Below are positions 47,068 to 56,424 of a stretch of DNA of 64,000 nt, piece by piece. Below the pieces are notes generated by a model. It did no database searches and was not told where the DNA came from. It was given only the letters and a program-made list of their open reading frames with translations. Positions within the stretch are counted from its first letter, which is position 1. Each line of letters starts with the position of its first letter. The position numbers and the translations under genes were made by a program. Origin of the DNA: Flavobacterium sp. GT3R68 (GTDB taxonomy: Bacteria; Bacteroidota; Bacteroidia; Flavobacteriales; Flavobacteriaceae); contig NZ_VJZK01000007.1 in the NCBI RefSeq assembly GCF_007109225.1, forward strand, positions 1 through 64,000, in the 5' to 3' direction.

Positions 47068-47106
47068 TTATTTTAATTTAAAGATGAATTACTAATTTTT
47101 ATGGAG

Positions 47107-47598
47107 TTATTTATCTAATTCTTTAAGCTTTGCTTTCATTTGATCAATCTCGGCCTGTTGGCTGGTAATGATGTTTTTAATCAATTCTTTTATTTCAGGG
47201 TCGGTTACTGATGCCTCTTTACCCATTAATATGGCAGCAGCATGATGTGGTATCATTGATTTTAAAAACTGTTTATCTCCAACTCCTATCTGTTGCCTGA
47301 TGCCTATAAAAAATAGGATCAAACCAATGGAAGCAATGGTTATTAATGAAATATTCCATTTCTTATTCTTGTACATTCCACCCATTATGATAACTTCAAG
47401 TATAATCATAGGCATTGTCATAAGCCCAGCCATATAAAATTGGTTTACATTCGGTATTACATTAGCAAAAATATCTACCATTGCATACATTAGCGCATAC
47501 ATCGCTGCAAACGACAATACTATCATAAGTGCTAATTTTTTGTACATTGATGAACCTGCTTCTTTTATGTGTTGCTGTGTTGTGTGTTTCATTTCCAT
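47107..47598 (-). CDS. Membrane-anchored DUF305 protein
   Basis: A 163-residue protein with three hydrophobic segments in the N-terminal half (for example LALMIVLSFAAMYALMYAM and MAGLMTMPMIILEVIIMGG). A C-terminal DUF305 helix pair follows, with the signature MIPHHAAAILMGKEA and a charged helix ending KLKELDK. DUF305 is a ferritin-like-fold family often found with copper resistance genes. ATG 47590 (third residue) is an alternative start. It is 39 bases from the oxidase gene and likely co-transcribed. Confidence 0.82.
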   Translation of the reverse strand: MEMKHTTQQHIKEAGSSMYKKLALMIVLSFAAMYALMYAMVDIFANVIPNVNQFYMAGLMTMPMIILEVIIMGGMYKNKKWNISLITIASIGLILFFIGIRQQIGVGDKQFLKSMIPHHAAAILMGKEASVTDPEIKELIKNIITSQQAEIDQMKAKLKELDK

Positions 47599-47676
47599 AA
47601 TTTTTGATTTAAAAGTTATTAAACGTTATTCTTTCCATTATCGATAATCTAGATTTGAATATTATATTACTTCATT

Positions 47677-50214
47677 TCAGAGTTTTAAACTTCTTAATCG
47701 CAAGGCATTTACGATTACAGATACTGAGCTGAAAGACATTGCTAAAGCTGCTATCATTGGCGATAGTAAAATACCGAAAACCGGATATAAAACCCCTGCT
47801 GCGATTGGCACACCAAGTACATTGTAGAAAAATGCAAAAAATAAATTTTGCTTAATATTTCTCATGACCGCATGACTTAGATTTTTTGCTTTCACAATTC
47901 CCTGTAAATCTCCTTTGACTAAAGTAATTTTGGCACTTTCTATGGCTACATCTGTTCCTGTTCCCATTGCTATTCCGATGTCAGCTTGTGCCAATGCCGG
48001 AGCATCATTTATACCATCCCCTGCCATGGCTACAATTTTACCTTCTGCCTGCAATCTTTTAATTTCGTTTAGTTTGTCTTCCGGCAAACAACCAGCTTTG
48101 TAAGATGACAAACCTAATTCATCGGCAACAGCTTTGGCTGTATTGACATTATCGCCAGTGAGCATAATTACTTCGACACCCTGGCGCATTAATTCCTTTA
48201 TTGCTTCCTTACTTGAAGTTTTAATAGCATCTGTGATTGATACAAAACCAACAGCAATTCCATCAACAGCTATGTATGAAACCGTTTTTCCTAATTTCTG
48301 TTCAGCTATGATTTTGTTTTCTAAATCGTCAGAAACTGTTGCTTTGACTTGCTCCATTAGCTTTTTATTCCCTAATGCCACTTTTTTGTTGGTCACTGTT
48401 CCAGTAACTCCTTTACCGGCAACCGCTTCAAAATCTTTTACTTCGATTAATGAAACTGTTTTTGATTTGGCATAATTCACTACCGCTTGTGCTAATGGAT
48501 GTTCACTGTATTGGTTTAATGAAGCAATATTTTGTAACAAGTTATCTTGGTCATTAATGGAAGCGTATACTTTCTCGACAGATGGTTTTCCTTCGGTGAT
48601 TGTTCCCGTTTTGTCTGTAATTAATACATTTACTTTATTCATGTTTTCCAGTGCTTCGGCATTCTTAATCAAAACTCCTGATTGAGCACCTTTACCAACA
48701 CCAACCATTACAGACATTGGCGTAGCCAACCCTAACGCACAAGGACACGCGATAATCAATACCGCAATCGCGTTGATGAATCCATAAACGAGCGCAGGTT
48801 CTGGACCAAAGTTAGCCCAAACGAAAAAGGTCACTACAGAAATAATCACAACAATTGGAACAAAATATTTAGCGATACTGTCTGCTAATTTCTGAATTGG
48901 CGCTCTCGAACGAGAAGCATCGTTGACCATTTGTACGATTTGAGAAAGCAATGTTTCCGAACCTACCTTTTCAGCTATCATCACAAAAGATTTATTGCCG
49001 TTAATTGTTCCTGCAATTACGTTATCATCTTTCTTTTTGTCAACGGGTATTGGTTCTCCTGTAATCATGGCCTCATCGATACTGCTTTCGCCATCGGTTA
49101 TTTTTCCGTCAACCGGAATTTTGTCTCCGGGTTTTACTCGTAGTAAGTCACCTTTTTTGATGTCGTGGATAGAGATTACTTTATCGCTCCCGTCAATAAC
49201 CAAAGTTGCTTCGGTTGGCGCGAGTTTTAATAATTCTTTTATAGCTCCACTGGTTTGACTGTGTGCTCTTGCTTCTAATAGTTGCCCCAATAAAACTAAA
49301 GTTAGAATAACTGTTGTCGCTTCGAAGTATAATAGTACTGTACCATGATCCGTCTTGAATTCGCTTGGAAAAATATCAGGGAAAAACATTCCAACCAAAC
49401 TAAATAGAAATGCTACACCAGTGCCAATTCCGATAAGGGTAAACATATTCAAATTCCATGTAATTATTGATTTCCAAGCCCGAACAAAGAATATCCAACA
49501 GGCATAAAAAACAACAGGAAGCGACAATATTAATTGCACCCAATTCCATTTTGAGGCATCCATTATTCTAAATAAAGGATTGTTGTGTGCCATTTCTATC
49601 ATTGCAATAGCGAAAATGGGAACAGTAAATGCTACCGCTATTTTCATTTTCTTAACCAAATCCTTATATGTCTTTTGGTCTTCGCTTTCGCTTGGTTCCA
49701 TTGGTACTAAGTCCATACCACAAATAGGACATGAACCTGGAGTCTCACTGATTACTTCGGGATGCATCGGACAAGTATATAATGTTTTGCTAACCGCCAA
49801 CTCGGGTGCTATGACCAAATCCATTCCACACACAGGACAGTCACCTGCTTTGTCATAGACTTTTTCGCCTTCACAATGCATTGGACAATAATATTTGCCA
49901 TTCGCGTTAACGGGAATTTTGATTTCTTTTTCATCGCTATGAGAATGCATGGAGCAACAGGATTTTACAGCGGCTTCATTTGTTGTTAAATCCTGGGGCA
50001 TTTTGACATTGGTCATTTCTATAGTGTATTTTCCCGCTGCTGTTAATGCGTCCTGAAAATGTGTCGTTGGAATGTGCTTTTCCATAGATATAGTGGCTAT
50101 GGGTGGGTTTAATGAAACTTTTGCTTCAACGCCATCAATAGCATTCAATGTTTTTTCGACTTTGGTACGGCAACCATCGCAAGTCATTCCGGTAATGTTG
50201 TAAGTATGTATCAT
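47677..50214 (-). CDS. copA: Cu+-exporting P1B-type ATPase with HMA and two HMBD modules
   Basis: An 845-residue protein. The N-terminal HMA domain has GMTCDGC (9-15). Two HMBD modules follow: CPMHCEG with CPVCGMDLV (~110-134) and CPMHPEV with CPICGMDLV (~148-170). A CCSMHSHSD linker lies before them. The ATPase core has TGEP (385-388), the membrane metal site CPC (490-492, IACPCALGLATP), the phosphorylation site DKTGT (534-538) and GDGINDAPALA. It exports Cu(I) from the cytosol to the periplasm. It is downstream of the AraC gene by 77 bases; the gap contains an AACTGTTT sequence also found upstream of the HMA-DUF3347 gene. Confidence 0.95.
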   Translation of the reverse strand: MIHTYNITGMTCDGCRTKVEKTLNAIDGVEAKVSLNPPIATISMEKHIPTTHFQDALTAAGKYTIEMTNVKMPQDLTTNEAAVKSCCSMHSHSDEKEIKIPVNANGKYYCPMHCEGEKVYDKAGDCPVCGMDLVIAPELAVSKTLYTCPMHPEVISETPGSCPICGMDLVPMEPSESEDQKTYKDLVKKMKIAVAFTVPIFAIAMIEMAHNNPLFRIMDASKWNWVQLILSLPVVFYACWIFFVRAWKSIITWNLNMFTLIGIGTGVAFLFSLVGMFFPDIFPSEFKTDHGTVLLYFEATTVILTLVLLGQLLEARAHSQTSGAIKELLKLAPTEATLVIDGSDKVISIHDIKKGDLLRVKPGDKIPVDGKITDGESSIDEAMITGEPIPVDKKKDDNVIAGTINGNKSFVMIAEKVGSETLLSQIVQMVNDASRSRAPIQKLADSIAKYFVPIVVIISVVTFFVWANFGPEPALVYGFINAIAVLIIACPCALGLATPMSVMVGVGKGAQSGVLIKNAEALENMNKVNVLITDKTGTITEGKPSVEKVYASINDQDNLLQNIASLNQYSEHPLAQAVVNYAKSKTVSLIEVKDFEAVAGKGVTGTVTNKKVALGNKKLMEQVKATVSDDLENKIIAEQKLGKTVSYIAVDGIAVGFVSITDAIKTSSKEAIKELMRQGVEVIMLTGDNVNTAKAVADELGLSSYKAGCLPEDKLNEIKRLQAEGKIVAMAGDGINDAPALAQADIGIAMGTGTDVAIESAKITLVKGDLQGIVKAKNLSHAVMRNIKQNLFFAFFYNVLGVPIAAGVLYPVFGILLSPMIAALAMSFSSVSVIVNALRLRSLKL

Positions 50215-50291
50215 CTTTCTATTATTTTAATACAAATTTCCAGTTTAACTGTTTATTGCATTTGCACAATTTTGGGTTTGATTTGCAAGAT

Positions 50292-50852
50292 TTATAAATC
50301 TTCAATTTGCTTCCTTTTGATGGACTTTAAATTTTTGAAATAGGTTGGCGAAAAGCCCGTCGCTTTTTTAAATTGGTTACTCAGATGCGAAACACTACTG
50401 TAGTTTAAAGAATAAGCAATTTCGCTTAATGAGAGTTCGTCATAAATAATCAATTCTTTTACTTTCTCTATTTTTTGATTAATGAAATACTTCTCGATAG
50501 TGGTATTTTCAACTTCTGAAAAAAGGTTACTCAATGTATTGTAATCCTGATGTATTTGTTGCGATAGAAAATCTGACAAGTTCGTTTTCAAATCATTGTT
50601 TTTATTCTGAACCAAATCAATAATAATCGTTTTAATCTTATCAATAGTTTTACTTTTTCGGTCATCAATTAAATCAAAACCAATTACCCGGAGGTTTTTT
50701 AGTAATTCCTGTTTTTGCTTTTCCTGAATGTCATTTTTCAATTCGACTTCCCCCAATTCAACCGAAATAGTACTAATGCTTAAATTTTCAAATACCGACT
50801 TTACTACCATTTTGCAACGGCTACAGACCATGTTTTTTATATGTAATTTCAT
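50292..50852 (-). CDS. AraC-family regulator with an HMA-like N-terminal domain
   Basis: A 186-residue protein. Residues 1-60 resemble a heavy-metal-associated domain: MKLHIKNMVCSRCK places the CxxC at residues 10-13, followed by a strand-helix-strand pattern. The C-terminal ~100 residues are an AraC DNA-binding domain, with the recognition region LSEIAYSLNYSSVSHLSNQFKKATGFSP and then TYFKNL. A direct metal-sensing, one-component regulator of the copper island is a reasonable inference. It is embedded in the run between the CusB adaptor (29 bases upstream) and the ATPase. Confidence 0.85.
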   Translation of the reverse strand: MKLHIKNMVCSRCKMVVKSVFENLSISTISVELGEVELKNDIQEKQKQELLKNLRVIGFDLIDDRKSKTIDKIKTIIIDLVQNKNNDLKTNLSDFLSQQIHQDYNTLSNLFSEVENTTIEKYFINQKIEKVKELIIYDELSLSEIAYSLNYSSVSHLSNQFKKATGFSPTYFKNLKSIKRKQIEDL

Positions 50853-50881
50853 TCGTTGTTCGTTGTTATTTTTAAGACGTT

Positions 50882-51991
50882 CTACATCTTCATTCCTTCC
50901 ATGGGATCACTTCCTTTGCGGAATTTATATTCACTGTTTATAGCATAAGCTCCCGTAATCACTACTTTTTTTGAGGGGTCCATTTCAGATTTAATTTCAA
51001 TCATGCCATTGGTTTCCGCTCCTGTTTCCACCATCAGGCTTTCAAATAACCCATGTTTTTTTTCTACCCATATATATGATGCATTTTCTTCTCTGATAAC
51101 CGCATCAGTTGGAATAAATAATCCTTCTATATTAGGTTGCGATAATTTTGCCATCGCCTGCATACCTGGTTTTAATTGTACGTTTGGATTAGGCACTTCC
51201 AGGCGTATTAATAACAGTCTGGTATCAGGATTTATTTCAGGGTCAATAAATGATATTTTTGCATTTATAGTCTTGTCAGGATAATCGGAAAATGAAATTT
51301 TTGCGTTTTGACCAAGGTGTAAACTTTTAGCATAGTTTACATTTACTTGTGCTTCAAGCCAAAGATTGCTTAAATCAGTCAATTTAATTATAGCGGAACC
51401 CTCCATAATATAACTGCCTTCTGTAGCCACTATTTCTGTAACATATCCACTGGATGTACTGTAGAAAGTAGTGTAAGGAGAAACTTCAGAGGTTGTTTTT
51501 ATACTTTCAATTTGTTTGTGTGATAAACCATAAAACAAAAGTTTTTGTTTGGCTGCATTTAACATACTTTGTGCATTTTTTCCAAAATCTCCGGGCATTG
51601 CCAGTTGTTTATAAGCGGTAAAATAATCCTGTTTGGCTATTGCAATATCTTCACTATACAGTACACATACGGGGTCGTTTATTTTAATATAATCGCCTGT
51701 AGTTTTGAAATATAACTTTTCAATACGCCCCATTGCTCTTGCTGATATGGTTTTAATTTTTCCCTGATTAATCGTTAAAATACCGGTATATGTTTGTTCT
51801 AAATTGCTTTGAGTTTCTGCAATAGTTTGTGTAGTGATATTACCCAATTGTATTTGCTGGTCAGTCAAACTTATTTCGTTTGAAGAAGTATCCTCATTCT
51901 TCATTGGGTTAATTTGTTCATCCTTATTTTTAGAATTACATGCTGCAAAAGCAATACAAATCAAAAACAGAATGCTGATTTTATTTTTCAT
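50882..51991 (-). CDS. Efflux RND periplasmic adaptor, CusB-like lipoprotein
   Basis: A 369-residue protein with a signal peptide ending CIAFAAC (lipidated Cys19). The adaptor layout is clear: N-terminal strands, IEKLYFKTTGDYIKINDPVC and LYSEDIAIAKQDYF (lipoyl and hairpin), LTDLSNLWLEAQVNV, then the barrel FIDPEINPDTRLLLIRLEVP and LKPGMQAMAKL, ending in a Met-containing tail (MEGMKM). It lacks the N-terminal HMBD of its neighbour, from which it is separated by two bases. It is the second adaptor of the operon. Confidence 0.88.
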   Translation of the reverse strand: MKNKISILFLICIAFAACNSKNKDEQINPMKNEDTSSNEISLTDQQIQLGNITTQTIAETQSNLEQTYTGILTINQGKIKTISARAMGRIEKLYFKTTGDYIKINDPVCVLYSEDIAIAKQDYFTAYKQLAMPGDFGKNAQSMLNAAKQKLLFYGLSHKQIESIKTTSEVSPYTTFYSTSSGYVTEIVATEGSYIMEGSAIIKLTDLSNLWLEAQVNVNYAKSLHLGQNAKISFSDYPDKTINAKISFIDPEINPDTRLLLIRLEVPNPNVQLKPGMQAMAKLSQPNIEGLFIPTDAVIREENASYIWVEKKHGLFESLMVETGAETNGMIEIKSEMDPSKKVVITGAYAINSEYKFRKGSDPMEGMKM

Positions 51992-51993
51992 GA

Positions 51994-53241
51994 TTACTCG
52001 GTTTTTATAAAGCTTTCGCTATCAATTAAATATTGTGCATTTTCAGCAATTGTATCCTGAGTTGAAATTCCATCAATAATTTGAACAAAATCGTTGGTTT
52101 CAATTCCTGTTTTTATTTCTCTTACTTTAAAACCATTACGCATTTTTATGAAAACTATTTTTTTATTTCCAATACTCACAAAAGCCTGTTTTTGCAACCA
52201 GATTGCTTTTAAAGGGTTTGTTTTAATTATGCCTTGTAATCGTAAACCAATGGGTAATTTTAGCGTACTGTTATTTAAATAAACCCTAATTCTGTTCGTC
52301 TTATCTTCCGGATTAAATTGAGTTTCAACGAAATTTACTTTTGCAGTAATGGTTTCAGTTTCATCTAATTCTGTTGAAATACTAATGGATTGATTGATCT
52401 TAATAAGACTATTCGATCCTTGTGAGATATTAAAAATACCCCATACTTTATTGGTATTCAGTAATTTAAAAACGACTTCGCCTTTTTTAACGTAATCACC
52501 TTCTTTTACTGTCAAAAATTCTGGAGTTACATTAGTATTTTGCATGCTATCATCAGCACTTTTGGTCATGTTATCCTTTCCTTGGACAATTCCATAGACA
52601 GGACTGTAAACAGAAACTATAGGGTTTGCTCTTTTGGTTACAGAGAGTGAATTTATTTGATTATTAGTCATCCCATAAAGCCTTAATTTCTGTTTGGCAG
52701 CTTTGATAATGGAACCATTTAAAGCATCATTGGTGATTAAGTAGATAAAATTTTGTTGTTCAGTCAGCAATTCCGGACTGTATAAGTCAAAAAGCTTTTG
52801 CCCTTTATTAATTTGTTGGTACTTATAGTTAACATATATTTTTTCTATTCTGCCACCTATACGCGCGGCAATATTTACTGCAGCAGTTGGATCGTAGGCA
52901 ACTATTCCTGGTAAATTGATTTCACTGCTTATCGTGGTGTCTTTTGGTGTCGTGGTTTGATAATTACCTACAATAAAATTATCCGTAGGCTTTAAAAGGT
53001 TTTCAATGGAGTCATTTTCTACAAGATGATTTTGAGTTATTTTTTTTACCAGAGTCATTCCACAAATAGGACAATTTCCAGGCTTGTCGCGAATAATTTG
53101 AGGATGCATGGAACAGGTGTACACTTCTTTTTGATGCTGATTATCAGCTGGCCTATTTGACTTTACTGCAAAGAAATAAATTGCCAATCCAATAATTGAA
53201 ATTACAATAACCACTAAACTATATTTTAAATACCTGTTCAT
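51994..53241 (-). CDS. cusB: Efflux RND periplasmic adaptor, CusB-like with N-terminal HMBD
   Basis: A 415-residue protein. An N-terminal membrane anchor (YLKYSLVVIVISIIGLAIYF) is followed by an HMBD module (YTCSMHPQI ... CPICGMTLV, ~41-65). The CusB body then shows IEKIYVNYKYQQINKGQKLF, LLNTNKVWGIFNIS and the NPEDKTNRIRVYL barrel. It links an inner-membrane RND pump to an outer-membrane channel and may hand over Cu/Ag ions. It lies between the TolC-like gene and a second adaptor with 2-base gaps on both sides. Confidence 0.9.
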   Translation of the reverse strand: MNRYLKYSLVVIVISIIGLAIYFFAVKSNRPADNQHQKEVYTCSMHPQIIRDKPGNCPICGMTLVKKITQNHLVENDSIENLLKPTDNFIVGNYQTTTPKDTTISSEINLPGIVAYDPTAAVNIAARIGGRIEKIYVNYKYQQINKGQKLFDLYSPELLTEQQNFIYLITNDALNGSIIKAAKQKLRLYGMTNNQINSLSVTKRANPIVSVYSPVYGIVQGKDNMTKSADDSMQNTNVTPEFLTVKEGDYVKKGEVVFKLLNTNKVWGIFNISQGSNSLIKINQSISISTELDETETITAKVNFVETQFNPEDKTNRIRVYLNNSTLKLPIGLRLQGIIKTNPLKAIWLQKQAFVSIGNKKIVFIKMRNGFKVREIKTGIETNDFVQIIDGISTQDTIAENAQYLIDSESFIKTE

Positions 53242-53243
53242 AT

Positions 53244-54500
53244 TTATTTAGTTTCCAGTTGTTTTTCTATTTCTATTTGTGTTGTCAAAATAGCTTGTAA
53301 TTTATCCAAAGCATCCATTTGTGACATGTTGAATGCTTCCCAGGCATCCAGAACAACAAATAAATCGCCAGTGTTATTTTGCCAGGCTATTATTGAAGTA
53401 TCATAATTCCTGCGAAGAGCCGGGATGACACTTTCTTCGGCAATGTCATATTGCTTTTTTAAGTTCACAAGTTCTGCATTCATTCCTGAAATCATTCCTG
53501 AAGCTTCGTTCAAAACCATTTGTTTCTGCCAGTTCAGGCTTTCGTTTTTTAGTTTAAAACTATTGATATTGGCTTTACTCATTCTCGCTGACCATGGTGC
53601 AAAAGGAATATTAACCATCAGCATCAAAGAGAATTGTTGTGGTTGTTCTCCAAATGCAAACATGTGATCATATTTGACCCCAAACTCTGGTAATAATTTT
53701 GCTTTTTCAGCAGCTATTTTCAATTGATTCAATGCCATTGTTTTTTCAATAGCTTTTACATCGCTTCGATTTTGAGAAAGGAATGTTGTATCTGATTTCG
53801 ACAAATTAAAATCGTTTAATTTATAGATTGTATCTATTTCAAAAGCGGTATTTTTATCTCTCGCCATCAACATATTAAGCATAATTCGTTTTTGATAAAT
53901 ATCATTTTGTAACATTACTATCATGCTTTCCAATGTGCCGTATTGCGATTTTGCTTTATAATACGTGGGTAATTTATCCATGTTATACTGGTATCGTATC
54001 TCCATGCTTTTAATCATATATTCTAAAAGCAATAAATTATCATTGGCAAGTTTTATTTTTTTATTCAGTATCAGCCACTGATAGTAATTTGTTTTAGCAA
54101 TAGCATACAATTGATTACTGGTATAGTTTTTATTTTCGGTTTCCACCGAAGACATGGTGCTCATATAATTGTAATCTGCCTTTAATTTTTTTGAATTAGG
54201 TATCATTTGAGTAACACCTAACATATAAAATCCCATTCCGGGCGTCATCTCGTCGGCCTTCCACATTTTGGGATTGTATGGCGTCATAAAAAAGCCTGTA
54301 CTGACTTGTGGCGGCATCCAACTTTTAGCCCCTTTTGCTGCTGCATCCATACTTAGTATATCTGCATCATACATTTTTAGCTGTGGATTACTTACTTTGA
54401 TAGTAGTCAAAACATTCTCCAACGAAAGTTTTTGCGCTACTATATTAGCAGTGTTTAAAAGCAAACAGCTTATAACGAGAAAATAATTATTCTTTAACAT
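53244..54500 (-). CDS. TolC-family outer-membrane efflux protein
   Basis: A 418-residue protein with a signal peptide (MLKNNYFLVISCLLLNTANIVAQ). Long helical segments with the TolC repeat pattern follow: SLENVLTTIKVSNPQLKMYD at the start, KAIEKTMALNQLKIAAEKAKLLPEFG in the middle and AILTTQIEIEKQLETK at the end. It is Met-rich in the loop (MTPYNPKMWKADEMTPGMG). It forms the outer-membrane channel of the Cus-like pump. The start overlaps the CusA C-part by 14 bases. Confidence 0.88.
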   Translation of the reverse strand: MLKNNYFLVISCLLLNTANIVAQKLSLENVLTTIKVSNPQLKMYDADILSMDAAAKGAKSWMPPQVSTGFFMTPYNPKMWKADEMTPGMGFYMLGVTQMIPNSKKLKADYNYMSTMSSVETENKNYTSNQLYAIAKTNYYQWLILNKKIKLANDNLLLLEYMIKSMEIRYQYNMDKLPTYYKAKSQYGTLESMIVMLQNDIYQKRIMLNMLMARDKNTAFEIDTIYKLNDFNLSKSDTTFLSQNRSDVKAIEKTMALNQLKIAAEKAKLLPEFGVKYDHMFAFGEQPQQFSLMLMVNIPFAPWSARMSKANINSFKLKNESLNWQKQMVLNEASGMISGMNAELVNLKKQYDIAEESVIPALRRNYDTSIIAWQNNTGDLFVVLDAWEAFNMSQMDALDKLQAILTTQIEIEKQLETK

Positions 54501-56424
54501 CTATAAGTTCTATTTTACCTTTTGTTCTTAATTCACGTAGCTTTACTATTTCAAAAACAACCGGTGTTACCAATAATACATAAATAGTTGAAGTGATTGT
54601 TCCTCCGATGAGCGGAACTGTAATGGGAAGCATCACATCGGCCCCCGTTCCTGTTGCCCACAGAATCGGGATTAATCCAAATAGAGAAACGGAAACGGTC
54701 ATTAGTTTTGGCCGCAATCTTTTTGCCGAGCCATCAATAATATGTTGCCGTAAAATAGCTTCGGTGATCGCCTCTTTACTGTTGCCATATTTTGCTACCA
54801 TTTTATTCATGGCTTCATTCAAATAAATGGTCATTAGCATAGCTGTTTCTATGGCCATTCCGAATAGTGCAATAAAACCAACTGCTACTGCGACCGATAA
54901 ATTGATGCCATAGAAATAGACCATAAAAATTCCTCCTATTAAGGCAAATGGCACTGTTATCATTGTGATTAAAGCTTCTTTCATCGAATGATAGGTAAAG
55001 AATAAAATAAGGAAAATTATAACAACAACTATGGGCAAAATCATGCGTAATGTTTTATTGGCCCTGATTTGATTTTCCCATTGTCCGCTCCATTCCACAT
55101 AATATCCTTTAGGCATTTTTGAAATCATTGCATTGAGTTTTTTCTGTGCATCTTTTACGGTACTTCCTAAATCGCGCTCCCGAACATTAAATAAGACACT
55201 ACCACGAAGCATCGCATTTTCACTATTTATCATTGGAGGTCCGTCACTTATTTTTATGTCAGCAATAGCTTCTAATGGGATTGGTCCGAATTGCATGGTT
55301 TGCACTTGTAGTTTTTTCAAAGCTTCTATGCTATTTCTGTATTCTTGTGCATATCGTGCATTTACCGAAAAACGTTGCCTTCCTTCAATCGTCGTAGTCA
55401 GTTTCATACCTCCAATGGCAGCCTCGACAACGCTATTTACATCATCAATGGTAAGTCCATATCTGCCAATTGCTTCTCTCTTTGCTTCAATATCTATATA
55501 TTTCCCTCCAGTTATAGGTTCTGAATATAAATCCTTTACTCCAGCTGTACCTTCCAATGCTTTTTTTATTTTTTGAGATAAAGCATTTATAGTATCTAAA
55601 TCTGCTCCATAAACTTTTATGCCTACATCAGTTCTGATACCGGTAGAAAGCATATTGATACGATTAATAATGGGTTGTGTAAAACCGTTAGTGACACCGG
55701 GTATTTGCAGCTTATTGTTTATTTCAGTTATTATATCATTTTTGCTTTTTCCTTCTCTCCATTCGCTTTGGGGTTTTAGCAAAACAATGGTTTCAATCAT
55801 GCTTATGGGACTATTGTCTGTTGCCGTGTTCGCCCTTCCGGCTTTACCAAGGACATGGGCTACTTCGGGTACCGATTTTATCAGTTTGTCCTGTACCTGT
55901 AAAATTCGTTTTACTTCCGAATTTGACACATCGGGTAGGGTGACGGGCATAAACAGAATGGAGCCTTCATCCAATGGTGGCATAAATTCGGAACCCAAAC
56001 GTGTAAACATCAACACGCCAATTAGTAATGCAATGATATTTACACCCAACACCGTTTTTCTCCATTTTAAACAAAAAATAAGGATAGGAGTATAAATGCT
56101 TTCCAGTTTTTTGTTAATTGGATTTTTTGCTTCCGGGCGAAGTTTGCCTTTAAGTAAAAAACTTATCAAAACGGGCGTCAGTGAAATGGCCAAAAACGCA
56201 TCCACAATAAGTATAAAAGATTTTGTCCAAGCCAGCGGACTAAACAATTTGCCTTCCATCCCCGTAAGAAGGAATACCGGCAAAAACGAAGTAATTACGA
56301 TTATCGTTGAAAAAAAAACACCTGGCCCGACCAATTTGGAGGATGCCTCAATGATCTTCAATTTTTCTTCAGAAGATAATGAGTCGTGTTCTTTTTTGAA
56401 TATTTTTTTCAGAAAGCTTTTCAT
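54487..56424 (-). CDS. cusA: CusA-type RND pump, C-terminal part (split gene)
   Basis: A 645-residue frame starting at ATG 56424, which overlaps the TGA of the preceding frame (ATGA). It begins in the TM4-TM5 cytoplasmic loop (KKEHDSLSSEEKLKIIEA), then SSKLVGPGVFFSTIIVITSFLPVFLL and continues to the pump's normal C-terminus. It holds the second periplasmic domain (MPVTLPDVSNSEV, LYSEPITGGKYIDIEAKREAIGRYG) and the final membrane block (LRMILPIVVVIIFLILFF, VSVSLFGLIPILWATGTGADVM). Together with the upstream frame the total is about 1,076 residues, full CusA length. Confidence 0.85.
   Translation of the reverse strand: MKSFLKKIFKKEHDSLSSEEKLKIIEASSKLVGPGVFFSTIIVITSFLPVFLLTGMEGKLFSPLAWTKSFILIVDAFLAISLTPVLISFLLKGKLRPEAKNPINKKLESIYTPILIFCLKWRKTVLGVNIIALLIGVLMFTRLGSEFMPPLDEGSILFMPVTLPDVSNSEVKRILQVQDKLIKSVPEVAHVLGKAGRANTATDNSPISMIETIVLLKPQSEWREGKSKNDIITEINNKLQIPGVTNGFTQPIINRINMLSTGIRTDVGIKVYGADLDTINALSQKIKKALEGTAGVKDLYSEPITGGKYIDIEAKREAIGRYGLTIDDVNSVVEAAIGGMKLTTTIEGRQRFSVNARYAQEYRNSIEALKKLQVQTMQFGPIPLEAIADIKISDGPPMINSENAMLRGSVLFNVRERDLGSTVKDAQKKLNAMISKMPKGYYVEWSGQWENQIRANKTLRMILPIVVVIIFLILFFTYHSMKEALITMITVPFALIGGIFMVYFYGINLSVAVAVGFIALFGMAIETAMLMTIYLNEAMNKMVAKYGNSKEAITEAILRQHIIDGSAKRLRPKLMTVSVSLFGLIPILWATGTGADVMLPITVPLIGGTITSTIYVLLVTPVVFEIVKLRELRTKGKIELIDVKE

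Noticed and set aside
46559..47095. A 178-codon plus-strand frame opposite the multicopper oxidase
   Set aside because: It is antisense to the signal peptide, HMBD and first oxidase motifs, which are clearly coding on the minus strand. Its Phe/Ser-rich composition is a shadow pattern.
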